NCBI RefSeq assembly: GCF_042477335.2 | Contig: NC_091255.1 | Coordinates: 44,246,501-44,310,500, forward strand | Direction: 5' to 3' | Length of the DNA stretch: 64,000 nt | Source: Ovis canadensis | Lineage: Eukaryota > Chordata > Mammalia > Artiodactyla > Bovidae | Part shown: piece by piece, positions 33,290 through 43,928 of the stretch | Layout of the letters: each line of letters begins with the position of its first letter | Numbering within the stretch: the stretch's first letter is position 1 | Notes under the pieces: model-generated | Database searches by the model: none | What the model saw: the letters and a program-made list of their open reading frames with translations, nothing else | Told to the model about the DNA's origin: nothing | Translations under genes and position numbers: made by a program

Positions 33290-34135
33290 TTCATTTGATT
33301 CTCACACAGATCAGAGGGTAATTATTGCATCTATTTATTACAAGAAGGCTAAGACTCAGCACAATCATCAGTTCAGTTCAGTTCAGTCACTCCGTTGTGT
33401 CCGACTCTTTGTGACCCCATGAATCGCAGCACGCCAGGCCTCCCTGTCCATCACCAACTCCCAGAGTTCACTCAGACTCACATCCATCGAGTCAGTAATG
33501 CCATCCAGCCATCTCATCCTCTGTTGTCCCCTTCTCCTCCTGCCCCCAATCCCTCCCAGCATTAGAGTCTTTTCCAATGAGTCAACTCTTCGCATGAGGT
33601 GGCCAAAGTACTGGAGTTTCAGCTTCAGCATCATTCCTTCCAAAGAAATCCCAGGGCTGATCTCCTTCAGAATGGACTGGTTGGATCTCCTCGCAGTCCA
33701 AGGGACTCTCAAGAGTCTTCTCCAACACCACAGTTCAAACGCATCAATTCTTCGGCGCTCAGCCTTCTTCACAGTCCAACTCTCACATCCATACGTGACC
33801 ACAGGAAAAACCATAGTCTTGACTAGACGGACCTTTGTTGGCAAAGTAATGTCTCTGCTTTTGAATATGCTATCTAGGTTGGTCATAACTTTTCTTCCAA
33901 GGAGTAAGCGCCTTTTAATTTCATGGCTGCAGTCACCATCCGCAGTGATTTTGGAGCCCCCAAAAATAAAGTCTGACCCTGTTTCCACTGTTTCCCCATC
34001 TACTTCCCATGAAGTGATGGGACCAGATGCCATGATCTTAGTTTTCTGAATGTTGAGCTGTTAATAATATCTGACAGAACAGGAGGCAAATACAAATCCT
34101 CTGGTCTCAAGTTCATAATTTTTCACTACACTCAA
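33290..34135 (-). repeat. MIR SINE, antisense, split by BovB
   Basis: MIR-like text at 33290-33366 (aagaaggctaagactcagca) continues at 34063-34135 (caaatcctctggtctcaagt). The BovB copy lies in between. Confidence 0.6.
33367..34062 (-). pseudogene. BovB (RTE) LINE 3' end, 0.7 kb, with a 216-codon open remnant
   Basis: The minus strand encodes the C-terminal region downstream of the reverse transcriptase catalytic core, open from 34033 to 33383, and the inverted 3' terminus is complete. It is the best-preserved BovB frame in the window, but it lacks the endonuclease and the YADD region, so it has no activity. The open frame reflects youth rather than selection. Confidence 0.92.
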
Positions 34136-34539
34136 CGAAAGCTGAGATAGGAAGTTGAGTACATTCTATGTCAATGAAAGACCATGAAAAGTCAAAAGGG
34201 AATATTCCAAGTAGCTATCAGTGAACAATGTGAAAAGTGACAGATCAAGGAGAAGGTAAGCACTAAGATGGTTGGAACCGTTTTGCTTTGCTTTTATTTT
34301 TTAAGCATTTGAGTCAGACTGAATTGTTAAGAAAATTAAGCAATAGATTGGAAATCAAAGTTGTAGGCATCAAAATAAATAACCTGTTTAAAACATTTGG
34401 GCAATTTCTAGACTGAAATTTAAGACAGAATCATGTTCAGCCATGTATTTGGCACACAGTGTGTGAGATGCTCGTACAAATTAGAGAGAAAAACAAAGAC
34501 CTCTCATGGAAACACAGAGCAAAGGCATGAATAGAAAAT
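34136..34539. other. Single-copy DNA, no recognised feature
   Basis: AT-rich; no gene or clear repeat. Confidence 0.4.
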
Positions 34540-35190
34540 TCACTGAAAGAGTAATACAGGCTCTGATAAAATGTGAAAATATGTGCATCCTACATATGTT
34601 CAAAGAAATGCAAATTAGAACAAAGAGATGCCATTTTATTTATCAAATTATCCAAGAATAGAAAAACATGTATGAAACAGGCAAAATTGTACATTGGGAG
34701 TATTAAGTAATATAATCTTTCCTGAAAGTGGAGAACTATGTATTAAGAGCCTTAAAAAAAAATCCCTTCTCTCTGACCCAGTAAATTCACTTGTAGAACT
34801 ATCCCAAGGAAATAATCAGGGATGTAGTTAAAGACATATATAAAAATGTTTGATTAAATATGATTATTTTTAATACAGAAAAATTCTCAACATCCTAAAT
34901 TCTGAGCAATGACTGAATTATCCTAAATCATAGAATGCAGTCATTAACAATGATAACCATGACAATGCTTAATGTCAGGAGAAATTAGAAACAGTGTAAT
35001 GCTAAATGAACTGCAGATATGAAACTGCATATGCAGTAGAAACTCATTCAGAAAGAAATGGAGCAGAATGCTTACAATGGTTATCACTGTATGGTGAGAT
35101 TAGAGATGATTACTATTTTCTTATTTCTGTTTTCCAAATTTTCTACAATGAGCATTTCAAGGTTTTATAATGAGAAAGAAACCCTGATAC
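34540..35190 (+). mobile_element. Old L1 3' end, sense
   Basis: It contains L1 landmarks such as 'agaaatgcaaattagaacaa', 'tctctgacccagtaaattca' and 'ttccaaattttctacaatga' in the correct order. No frame survives. Confidence 0.75.
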
Positions 35191-35439
35191 TTTAGACTTG
35201 CAAACATTTGGTTTTTTAAGAATCAAGTTCAGGTTTCCTTAAAAGATGTTAAATTGGTATTTTTGTTGAGAATATGCTCAGCTGTAAATCATGGAGCATT
35301 TACTGTGGATTAAAAAGTAGACCTAACCCAGGCAGTTACTAGGTATGGTTGGAGCCTTTATCTCTGTGATTATCTTGCATTCTCTTCACAGTTTTATAAG
35401 AAGGCTGTTGCAGTGCCTTAACATCAGACTCATGTTAAG

Positions 35440-35845
35440 GTAGGGAGAAGGTAGACAGTGTCCCAGCTGTGATTTAAAAAAAGATCCCAATTATTTGTCA
35501 TTTCCCCCTTGAAAGGTAAGGGTCTATGTGCTTTCTTCTTGGATCTAGGCAGGCTTATGATTACTTCAACCAATAGACTATAGCAAAAGTGGTACTTTAT
35601 GACTTCTGAGGCTGGTTGATAAAAGGCCTTGCAGCTTCCAACAGGCTCTCTTAGAATGTTCATTGTCCAGAAACTCTCTCTTAGGATACTTTTTCTCACA
35701 ACCGGCTGCCAGGCTGTGAGAAGCCCAAGCCACAGGGAGAATTCAGAGGCCATGTGTACATGCTCGAATCAACAGTGCCAACTGAGCCTAGGCTTTGGGT
35801 CATCCCAGTCCAAACGCTAGACATGTAGGTGAAGAAGCCTCCAGA
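35440..35845 (+). mobile_element. MLT1-type LTR (ERVL-MaLR)
   Basis: The sequence 'ggttgataaaaggccttgca' and 'gaagcccaagccacagggag' fit an MLT1 solo LTR. No internal region is present. Confidence 0.65.
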
Positions 35846-36015
35846 TCCATACTGTCCAATTAGGAAGCTACTGGTCACATGTGGTTATTTATATTTACGT
35901 TTAATTAAAACTAAATAAAATAAAAGCTTCATCTCCTCAGTCACACTGAACACATTTCAATTGCTCAACAGCTTCATGGGAATAGGGGCTACCATAGTGC
36001 ACAGCACAGATACAG
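35846..36015. mobile_element. hAT-Charlie-type MITE fragment
   Basis: Same class as the element at 8611-8830, with 'actggtcacatgtggttatt' and a diverged inverse end (ggggctaccatagtgcacag). Confidence 0.6.
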
Positions 36016-36036
36016 CATCTTTCCATCATTGGAGAA

Positions 36037-36278
36037 GGCTTCCCAGGTGGTGCTAGTGATTAAAACACACACACACACACACACCCTCTGCCAGGGCAGG
36101 AGACGTAAGAGACATGGATTCAATCCCTGAGTCGGGAAGATCCCCTGGAGGAGGGGATGGCAACCTACTCCAGTATTCTTGCCTGGAGAACCCCATGGAT
36201 GGGGGAGCCTGGTGGGCTATGGTTCAGAGCAACACAAAGAGTCAGACAAGACTGAAGTGACCTAGCAGGTACACACGC
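36037..36278 (+). mobile_element. Bov-tA SINE with an internal (AC)n expansion
   Basis: Head 'ggcttcccaggtggtgctag', then an AC run at 36065-36083 inside the tRNA-like part, then the normal body. The microsatellite has replaced part of the head. Confidence 0.88.
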
Positions 36279-36507
36279 ACCACTGGAGAAAGTTCTATCA
36301 GACTATCCCTCTCCAAATGATTCCTGATTAAGTTTTCCCAGGTGATGCCGGTTTATGTCTCATTGGCAGAACAGTGTCACTCTTACTGCAGTGAAGGCTG
36401 GGAAGATAACATATTTAGCTCTAATAGCCTCTTCAGTCAGACAGACAAGAGGAAGAAGGGGAGAGGGCATGGGAAATGGGTTACATAGCAACAATGTCTG
36501 CTACCAC

Positions 36508-36718
36508 TGTGTGTGTGTGTATGTGTGTGGTGTGTGTGTGGTGTGTGTGTGTGTGGTGTGTGTGTGTGTGTGCTGTGCTTAGTCACTCAGTAGTGTCTGA
36601 CTCTTTGGGACCCCATGGACTGAAGTCTGCCAAGCTCCTCTGTCCATGGGGATTCTCCAGGCAAGAATACTGGAGTGGGTAGCCTTTCCCTTCTCCAGAT
36701 ATATATATATATATATAT
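36508..36718. repeat. (GT)n, antisense Bov-A SINE and (AT)n in series
   Basis: GT repeats occupy 36508-36572, an inverted Bov-A fragment 36573-36697, and AT repeats 36698-36718. Confidence 0.9.
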
Positions 36719-37659
36719 CCAGAATTGCAGGGTCATGTTATCTATTTCATAAAATAGAATTATGTATATATTTCTATTTTAAGCAGCACTGCATAACAGT
36801 AGATGCAATCTATGCTTTAAATTTATATATTATTATAATATTTTCAATTTTCCTTAACTTAGTGTGCCATGGATGAAATCTATAATTCATAAAGTAATAA
36901 CATTGGCTTATGGAGACTAAATAAATGTGCTTTTTACTTAGAAATGTTGTGAACACTGTGTCACTCCTAGAATTTGCAACTATAATCTCTTGCTAAGATC
37001 AAAATCCTCATTCTTGGCTAATAAAAAGAAATTTCAAACTTTTATTTGGGTTTTTGTTCATCAAGATCCTATCAGACCAAGTTGCCTGTTCCAAAGATAA
37101 ATGGGTTTGTTCAACGTTATCTAGTTATAATTATAAACGTGTGTGTTCCCATCTCTTGGAGAAAGTATGGCCCTCCTCTACTAATCCATATGAGAAATCA
37201 TAGGAAACCACACTGAGGTTCCCATACCTTCCTTTGGGAAATGTTCAGGAAAGAACTGGTATACCTGGCTTTTAATAACACAATGATTAGCTTAATATTG
37301 TTCCTTATTAACAATTTTTTTAAATGTGCATGCTATGGTCTATGTTGCATGACTGTCTAAAAGAAATGAATAACCATAATGATATGAACACTGTTACATT
37401 TGCATATTGCCTAATTTTCAAGAAAACATAAAAGTTGATTCCCTAGACTCAGAAATGAGCCTTAGTAAATACAGATCATGTGATGGTGATTCGTCCATAA
37501 TCTTGTCTCAGTTTGCAGGAAAGCACAATGAGAATTAGAAAGTTTAGGACACATCTCTCTCAGAAATCAGGTGACGTGTGTGTATGTGTGTTTATATGTG
37601 TGAATGAGATAATAATTCAGGGCACTTTCAAGAACCATTGGAACTTTGTCTGTCTTTCG
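36719..37659. other. AT-rich single-copy DNA, no recognised feature
   Basis: No gene or repeat is recognised; only a small (GT)n run near 37578-37601. Confidence 0.4.
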
Positions 37660-37778
37660 CTTTTTTTTTTAAGCTGCACCAGGGGCATTGCTGAATCTTA
37701 GATCCCCCAGAAGGGATTGAACCCAGGCCTGGTAGTGAAAGCACCAAGTCCTAACCACTAGACCACCAGGGAATTCCT
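37660..37778 (-). mobile_element. CHR-type SINE, antisense
   Basis: Poly(T) start and the end 'ctagaccaccagggaattcc' mark an inverted CHR. Confidence 0.85.
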
Positions 37779-39540
37779 TGGAATTTGCCAAACAATCACT
37801 TTATTGTAAGGCATTGCTCCAGGAGTTGTGTGGAATGCAGTGATGCGAAAGGGAAGGGCTGTGATTTTCAGTCACTATCACTTGCCCAGAGAGAGGAATA
37901 TCTGTTGGTTGTGATATCACCTGAAGTTTAATAATATCAAATTCCTTTTTTCTCCGTAAATTTAAATACCTATTTAGCAGTCTACTCCCCTACACAATTC
38001 CAAAGTAAGTGTTAAATAGCAATAATCTGTATGTAGGATCCTTTAAAGGGCAAAACTTGAAAAAAGGGAATTTTATACTTTGTGACTGGCAATATTGGAA
38101 GGCTATGAATCTGGTTTTCTTTGTATTTGCAATATATATTTGGAAAAGAACTGCATTAAATACTTTAGGGGCACTGAGTTTTAAATGTGGATTTTTTTTA
38201 ATTGAAAGAGTTAAGAGATTAGTTAATCCAAAAATATGTATAGATGAGAGAACTACAAGTTGATAAAAATGGGTGAAATTCAGATTTCCCAGTATCTGCT
38301 CTTCAGTACTTTATCTTGTGTGCCATTGGTATTTATTTGTGTTTTTATTTATGTTTGGTTTGAAACATTCTCATACCCTTGAGCAGCAATAACATGTTGT
38401 AAATATAAATTTCTGACTTAAAAATTCTATTTACCACTAGTAATATTTAATTAATACCTATCAGATGGCTGCTCTCAAATTTTAAACCTGGGATTATAGA
38501 TTTGGAGCATTCAGAAAAGAGAATCTGTGTCTCCCCTTTAGAGAATTCTTGAAAAGTATAAATAACTTGAATAAAATTATAATTCATCTATCTCTAGTTA
38601 TATTAATCTCAGCCAAGCATAATATGCTCCTCTAATACAGTGATGTATTTCCAAATTACAAACCAAGACACATGGCTAATTCATAGTCCTGCAATTCTGG
38701 ATATTTGGTACAATATTACTGGTCTAATGGTAAGGGAAATTAGGCTCTGGAGAACACGAAAAATCAACTGTTTCTCTGGATAAACTGTTTCCCAGATATC
38801 CTATATTCTTGTAATTTCTGTGCTCAATTAAATATAAAATTAAAATAACATTTAAAAAACAAATAGAATTAATATTCACTATAGAAAAAAATACAAGTGA
38901 GCAAAAGGAAGACAACACTGAACGAATAATATAAATTTTTTTGATGGAGAGGAAGGGATGTTTTAATTTAAAATGCTTTCATACTGTCACAACCAAATCT
39001 CTTCCTCGTTAACAACTGAAAAACCCAAACTAGAACTTGAGTAAAACTATTTTTAAAAAATGTTGCCCAAGTTTTAGAAATCCATACAATAAACAAGAAA
39101 TCGGTCACCGGACCACTCCCACCCGCAGCCTATTTCACAAACCCATCTTCCCTCCTCCTCTTACACACTTTGAGGCTTTAGAAATACCCTTTTTCAATTC
39201 TGTTCCTTCTAAAAGGTGAGCAGAGCGGGGCAATAAAGTCAGGTTGGAGGGTAAAAAAGCCACGACGAGATTTTGCGTCCATAAAGCGAGTTTGTCCCCG
39301 AACAGCGCAGCTGGTCTACATAGCTGGTTGAGCCAACACCCCACTGTTCGGTGAACTGCGATTTAACTTCCTTGTGGTAGTTTCAGAGTGCCGGCCTCTC
39401 GGTTTTGAGGGGAAGGCGGAGACCCAGTTGTTTTCCCAGGAAGCACTTCTTGAAGTGCACAGGAATGGGGCGACGGGAAGGCCAGGTGACCGGCGTTTCA
39501 TTCTTTGCTTCTCTTTCTCCTAGCCTTCTCTCCGCGTAGA
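37779..39540. other. AT-rich single-copy DNA upstream of TOB1
   Basis: About 1.8 kb without a recognisable repeat, which is long for this window and could reflect constraint near the gene. No gene is supported. Confidence 0.4.
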
Positions 39541-39570
39541 CTTTTCTCTCCGCCTTTCCCTGTGCAAATT

Positions 39571-39690
39571 TGACGTCGGTCTCCTGGATACCAGACAGCC
39601 AATAGCCTGGTTGCTAAGGAGAAGGGTGGCCAATCAGGCGTCGTTGCTACCCGTGAGTAATATTTTTAGCCGGAGAGGGACTCTCGGTTC
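39571..39690 (+). promoter_or_regulatory. Upstream promoter-like cluster: CRE-like site, two CCAAT + GTTGCTA modules, TATA-like box
   Basis: A near-perfect CRE (TGACGTCG, 39571-39578) is followed by CCAAT at 39599-39603 and 39630-39634, each with a downstream GTTGCTA (39610-39616 and 39643-39649) resembling an RFX half-site. TATTTTTA at 39661-39668 could place a + strand start near 39690. A possible splice donor (AAG|GTAGGC) lies at 39867-39875. It could be an alternative TOB1 first exon, or serve a divergent RNA like human TOB1-AS1. The motifs are visible; promoter function is inference. Confidence 0.5.
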
Positions 39691-40528
39691 CATTCCCAGT
39701 GTAACTTCGTGTATTTCTCGGCTGCAGGTTGTGAAAAGAGAGCTTGCCCGCCCCCTTTGAGGCCCTCTCTTTCCCCAGTCCCTATGTACTCGCCCAGATT
39801 TCAACTGAAAATTATCTTAAACGCAAAACACAAGGCGGCACCGTGTTTATTATGTGTATTTACGTTAAGGTAGGCACTAGAAATACACGCATGCGTATAT
39901 ATACACATATACGTACACAATTTGGCATGGAGGCCTGGATTGGGACATTCGGAATAAAATGTGGTTCTTCTTAGTCGCAAGCCACCCCCACATCCGAGTT
40001 GCTGCCGGGTCGCACGGGGAGGTCTGATGTGGGATGCGGAGGCAGTTAAACTGTCACCTAGGCGGGAGGTGTGGCCAGGCGGTCTCCCTTCCCCACCCCC
40101 AGCCTGGCACGGCAACTTTGGGTTCTGCAGTTGCCCCTCTGTGAATGGCAGTTGGCCTAGGCCCTTGAGGTGATTAATATTCAATCAGTACAAGAGTCCC
40201 TCTCATAGTTCCCCTTTTCTGGACTCTCCTGTGTGCACTGGAGGCCGATACTTGTTAGCTCGTCAACGAGTGGGCTTTTCCTTGGCCACAATCCCACATT
40301 CTTTGTCCATTCTCCCCTCCCTCTCGGCGTCTTGGGCTCTTCTCCCTGTTCACCTGGCTGCTACGCCCCCAGCTTCGCTCCCCTCCCCCCTTCTCCACAG
40401 TTCTCCGCCTAGACCCAGAGGTGGCCGCCCCAAACCACTTCTGTCGTCCTCTCTGGCATGTCTCTCCCCCAATCCCTTTCCAAATTTTCTCTTAATCCTG
40501 CCCACAGTGTCTGGAAGATCATCGGTTC

Positions 40529-40800
40529 ATTGGCCACCCTGGAGACCAAGAGGTGTGGCCTTGCCCACCCGGCCCTCCGCGGCCTGTCAGGACTTGGGCA
40601 CGCAGGACTTGACCAATGGCGTCCGGAGGCAGGGCAGGGGCGGAGCCAGCGGCCTGGGTCCAGGGTACCGGGTGGGAGGGCGGGGAATGGTGACGCTACC
40701 CGGAGCTGTGTGACGTGAGGCGCGCGCGCACATCCCTACGGGAGGGGATGGGGGTGGGGAAGAGAATATAAAACGAGAGGCGGGGCGCGCGCCGCAGCAG
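40529..40800 (+). promoter_or_regulatory. TOB1: TOB1 proximal promoter (CCAAT, GC box, CRE-like, TATA)
   Basis: Going downstream the sequence shows ATTGG (inverted CCAAT) at 40529-40533, CCAAT at 40613-40617, a GC box (GGGGCGG, 40637-40643), a CRE-like TGACGTGA at 40711-40718 and TATAAAA at 40767-40773. Relative to a start near 40798 these fall at roughly -267, -183, -160, -86 and -31. A TATA box together with a CRE inside a CpG island suits an immediate-early type gene, and TOB1 is known to respond quickly to growth and stress signals. Factor binding is inferred from motifs only. Confidence 0.78.
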
Positions 40801-41090
40801 AAAGAGTGAAGCTCTGGCCCGGCGCGGAGTGGGCGCTCTAGGGGGACACTGGACCGGGCACCCTGGGCCGGGCACCGGGCTGTGTGGAGAAGTGAGCGGG
40901 CTCGCCTGACCCCGTCCTTGCCACTCCGAGCCAGAAGGGGCGAATTCCTGAGGCCCCGGTCCTCCGCAGCCTCCTCCCGGCGGCGTCGGCGTGCAGTCTG
41001 CCCGGCCAGCTCGTCGCCGCCGACCCTTCCTTGCCCCCGCCCCGCCTCCCCTTCTCCGCCCAGCGGCCGGGTCTGTGGTGGAAGCAGCCC
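40798..41090 (+). other. TOB1: TOB1 exon 1 (non-coding 5' UTR)
   Basis: The start is placed about 30 bp downstream of the TATA box at 40767-40773, so it is approximate. The end is firm: a strong splice donor, GTAAGTAT, begins at 41091. The exon is GC-rich, lies inside the CpG island and has no ATG, so translation should begin in exon 2. Assignment rests on its position before the TOB1 coding exon and the usual two-exon structure of mammalian TOB1. Confidence 0.8.
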
Positions 41091-42758
41091 GTAAGTATCT
41101 AGGGGCGGCGGGCGGGGTTAAGAGGAGGAGGGGCTGCAGCGGCTTCGAGCCCCGGGCCCTCGGGGCTTGGGATGGCGGCGTCGCGGCCCGGGCGCGGTGG
41201 GGACCGGCTCCCGACACCCGGTCGGAGACGGCTCCGAGGGTCTCCGGCGCGCCCCGGAGGCGGGGCTGGCCGGCGAATCGGGCTCGGCAGGGCCAGGTCA
41301 CCGGGGAAGGGCTGTCCGGGGCGAGCTGAAGGGAATCGGGGGTTGGGGCGCCCGGGAGCAGCGGCGAGCTCGAGGGGAATGCTGGAGTCCGCGGGGCCGC
41401 CGGGCCTGAAAATGGTGCCGAGGAGCTGGTGCTCCCCGGACTCTGGCTGGGTCCCAGGAGTGGGGGGCAGGGAGCGGCGGGTCGGGTTACGGCGGGGGGG
41501 AGGGGAGCGGCTGACCTGGTGCGACCGGCGCCGCGACCCGCCGGGTGTCCAGCCCCCGGCCCCGAGTGGTCCCTTTTCCATTTCTCGTGGCTTTCCTCCA
41601 CCACCACCTCCTCCTCTTGCTGCTGCTGCTGTAGCGCTTGGCTCCGAAGGCTGTGAGCAGAAATCTAATGAGACCCAACTGGCTGTTTATGTAATTCTTC
41701 TTGCTCCCGTCTTTAAGGCGTTGCTTTGAAACTACCTTTCACCGAGCCTGAATTTCGCTCGACTGCACCTTCACGCAATTTGGCTTAATCAGCTGCCTTT
41801 GCCAGCACACGAGCTTGGAAAGTGTTTGTAGTTTGGGGGCAGCCTGGGATTCTTTTCCCTTTATCACCAAGAATATGGAAAATGAAACAGACGGGTTAAT
41901 ACCAACTTGATTTTTTTAAATGTCCTTTTAAATCAACCTGAGTGTACAGATAGATCCCTTTTGCAAATACCTTGTTTGCCCTTGATCTTTTCTTATCCCC
42001 ACCCCGTGCTGATCCAGCAAACCTTTAAAGGTCGACCTTATCGTACATGCCTCTTCGGCTGTTCTCTTATCGTGAGAGAGGGAGTTGGTTTTGAAAATCA
42101 GAATAAAACTCAGAAACCCTACCCTTTAAACAGAATAGTCAATAGAGTTCGAAGTTAGTTGTTTCTTTTGTTATACTTGATGCACAAGAAGTATTTTCAG
42201 ATTTAGAAAAATACACATTAAATAGTATAGAGAAGAGGTTGTATCATGTACTTTGAAATTTTTCCTTACATCTCACATTTTGGGATTGTTTGATAATAAA
42301 GCAGATTTAAGACGTATATGTCCAGAATTAACTGAAATACAGAATTCATTTCTAAACTAGTGAATAGGAGTATGACCAACGTTTAAAACAAGCATATACA
42401 GGTGTGCTTAGTATGGTTTCCAATAAATATTCTTCTGAGAACTGCAAGAAGAAAAAGAATATGCTGTATATTCTGAAAGTGTTTTTCCTCTTAGAACTCG
42501 ATTCAGAAACAAAGTAAATAATAGGGTTTTGTTTTGCACATTTTAAACTGTAGATCTTGTTTTCCCAAGATTTTGGTCTTCAGTAGACAATTTTCTATTG
42601 GTAAGTTCGTACATTTTGTGTTGATTAGATTTTTCAGACTTTCTAGCTTATTAGACTTTTTCAAAACTGAAATTACTCTGGGGGTAAAAAAGGGTTGTGG
42701 AACTTAACGTTTATCTTATGTGGACATGTTTTCTTTTGTTTTCTATGTTTTCTTTAAG
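41091..42758 (+). other. TOB1: TOB1 intron 1
   Basis: This 1668 bp intron runs from the GTAAGTAT donor at 41091 to an AG at 42757-42758 preceded by a T-rich tract (42728-42755). The first 550 bp are CpG-island sequence and the rest is AT-rich. No interspersed repeat is recognisable in it, in contrast with the rest of the window, which is what one expects next to a constrained gene. Confidence 0.82.
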
Positions 42759-42899
42759 GAGCAAGACTGCTTGAGGTGAAGGATATCTACTAATACCAGC
42801 ACTTTGAGTGAAAATTTGTTTCTCTGCCACAAACTGAACTTTTTTGTGTGTGTCAAGGGGGGAGTTGAAACACAAACCTGATTTTGTGGCGTAGCAGCT

Positions 42900-43928
42900 A
42901 TGCAGCTTGAAATCCAAGTCGCACTAAATTTTATTATTTCATATCTGTATAATAAGCTTCCCAGAAGACGTGTCAACATTTTTGGTGAAGAGCTTGAAAG
43001 ACTTCTTAAGAAGAAATATGAAGGACACTGGTATCCTGAAAAGCCATACAAAGGATCAGGGTTTAGATGTATACACATAGGGGAGAAAGTGGACCCAGTG
43101 ATTGAACAAGCATCCAAAGAGAGTGGTTTGGACATTGATGATGTGCGTGGCAATCTGCCACAGGATCTTAGTGTTTGGATTGACCCGTTTGAGGTTTCCT
43201 ACCAAATTGGTGAAAAGGGACCAGTGAAGGTGCTTTATGTGGATGATAATAATGAAAATGGATGCGAGTTGGATAAGGAGATCAAAAACAGCTTTAACCC
43301 AGAGGCCCAGGTTTTTATGCCCATAAGTGACCCAGCCTCATCAGTGTCCAGCTCTCCATCGCCTCCCTTTGGTCACTCTGCTGCTGTAAGCCCTACCTTC
43401 ATGCCCCGGTCCACTCAGCCTTTAACCTTTACTACTGCCACTTTCGCTGCCACCAAGTTTGGCTCTACCAAAATGAAGAATAGTGGCCGCAGCAACAAGG
43501 TTGCACGTACTTCTCCTATTAACCTCGGCTTGAATGTGAATGACCTCTTGAAGCAGAAAGCCATCTCTTCCTCAATGCACTCTCTGTATGGGCTTGGCCT
43601 GGGTAACCAGCAGCAGCCGCAGCAACAGCAGCAGCCATCCCAGCCACCACCACCACCACAGCAGCAGCAACAGCAGAAAACCTCTGCTCTTTCTCCTAAT
43701 GCCAAGGAATTTATTTTTCCTAATATGCAGGGTCAAGGTAGTAGTACCAATGGAATGTTCCCAGGTGACAGCCCCCTTAACCTCAGTCCTCTCCAGTACA
43801 GTAATGCCTTTGATGTATTTGCGGCCTATGGAGGCCTCAACGAGAAGTCTTTTGTAGATGGCTTGAATTTTAGCTTAAATAACATGCAGTATTCTAACCA
43901 GCAATTCCAGCCTGTTATGGCTAACTAA
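42900..43928 (+). CDS. TOB1: TOB1, transducer of ERBB2 1 (BTG/TOB antiproliferative protein), complete
   Basis: The 342-residue frame lies in one exon, as in other mammals, and is about three residues shorter than the human protein (345). TOB1 is an adaptor that brings the CCR4-NOT deadenylase (via CNOT7/CNOT8) to mRNAs through poly(A)-binding protein, and restrains proliferation in nucleus and cytoplasm. Visible parts: the BTG/TOB domain at residues 1-115, with a hydrophobic N-terminal stretch reported as an export signal, basic clusters at 21-24 and 37-39 (bipartite NLS), box A around 40-60 and box B around 89-107 including Trp93, known to matter for CNOT7 binding. Two PAM2-like motifs follow, around Phe132-Pro141 and Leu264-Pro274. 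Ser152, Ser154 and Ser164 each precede Pro and match the known ERK sites. Residues 237-259 form a Gln/Pro tract. The start has G at -3, and the spliced leader has no upstream ATG. No stop or frameshift interrupts it. Confidence 0.98.
   Translation: MQLEIQVALNFIISYLYNKLPRRRVNIFGEELERLLKKKYEGHWYPEKPYKGSGFRCIHIGEKVDPVIEQASKESGLDIDDVRGNLPQDLSVWIDPFEVSYQIGEKGPVKVLYVDDNNENGCELDKEIKNSFNPEAQVFMPISDPASSVSSSPSPPFGHSAAVSPTFMPRSTQPLTFTTATFAATKFGSTKMKNSGRSNKVARTSPINLGLNVNDLLKQKAISSSMHSLYGLGLGNQQQPQQQQQPSQPPPPPQQQQQQKTSALSPNAKEFIFPNMQGQGSSTNGMFPGDSPLNLSPLQYSNAFDVFAAYGGLNEKSFVDGLNFSLNNMQYSNQQFQPVMAN

Larger units (their letters stand above)
40500..41680. other. CpG island covering the TOB1 promoter, exon 1 and start of intron 1
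   Basis: CpG dinucleotides are dense over about 1.2 kb, against a CpG-poor background elsewhere. The long open frames on both strands here reflect high GC content and scarcity of stop codons, not protein coding. Confidence 0.85.

Noticed and set aside
39301-39501. Short minus-strand frames as exons of a TOB1 antisense gene
   Set aside because: A divergent non-coding RNA may start here, but the frames have no coding signature and no exon boundaries can be fixed.
40696-41607. 303-codon frame on the minus strand across the TOB1 promoter and exon 1
   Set aside because: It lies in a CpG island where GC-rich sequence lacks stops. Its Pro/Arg/Ala-rich product matches no family, and other frames are open in parallel.
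41172-41729. 185-codon + strand frame in TOB1 intron 1
   Set aside because: Intronic CpG-island sequence, overlapping other open frames, with no domain.
43415-43705. 96-codon minus-strand frame rich in Cys/Gly
   Set aside because: Antisense shadow of the Gln/Pro tract in the TOB1 coding exon.
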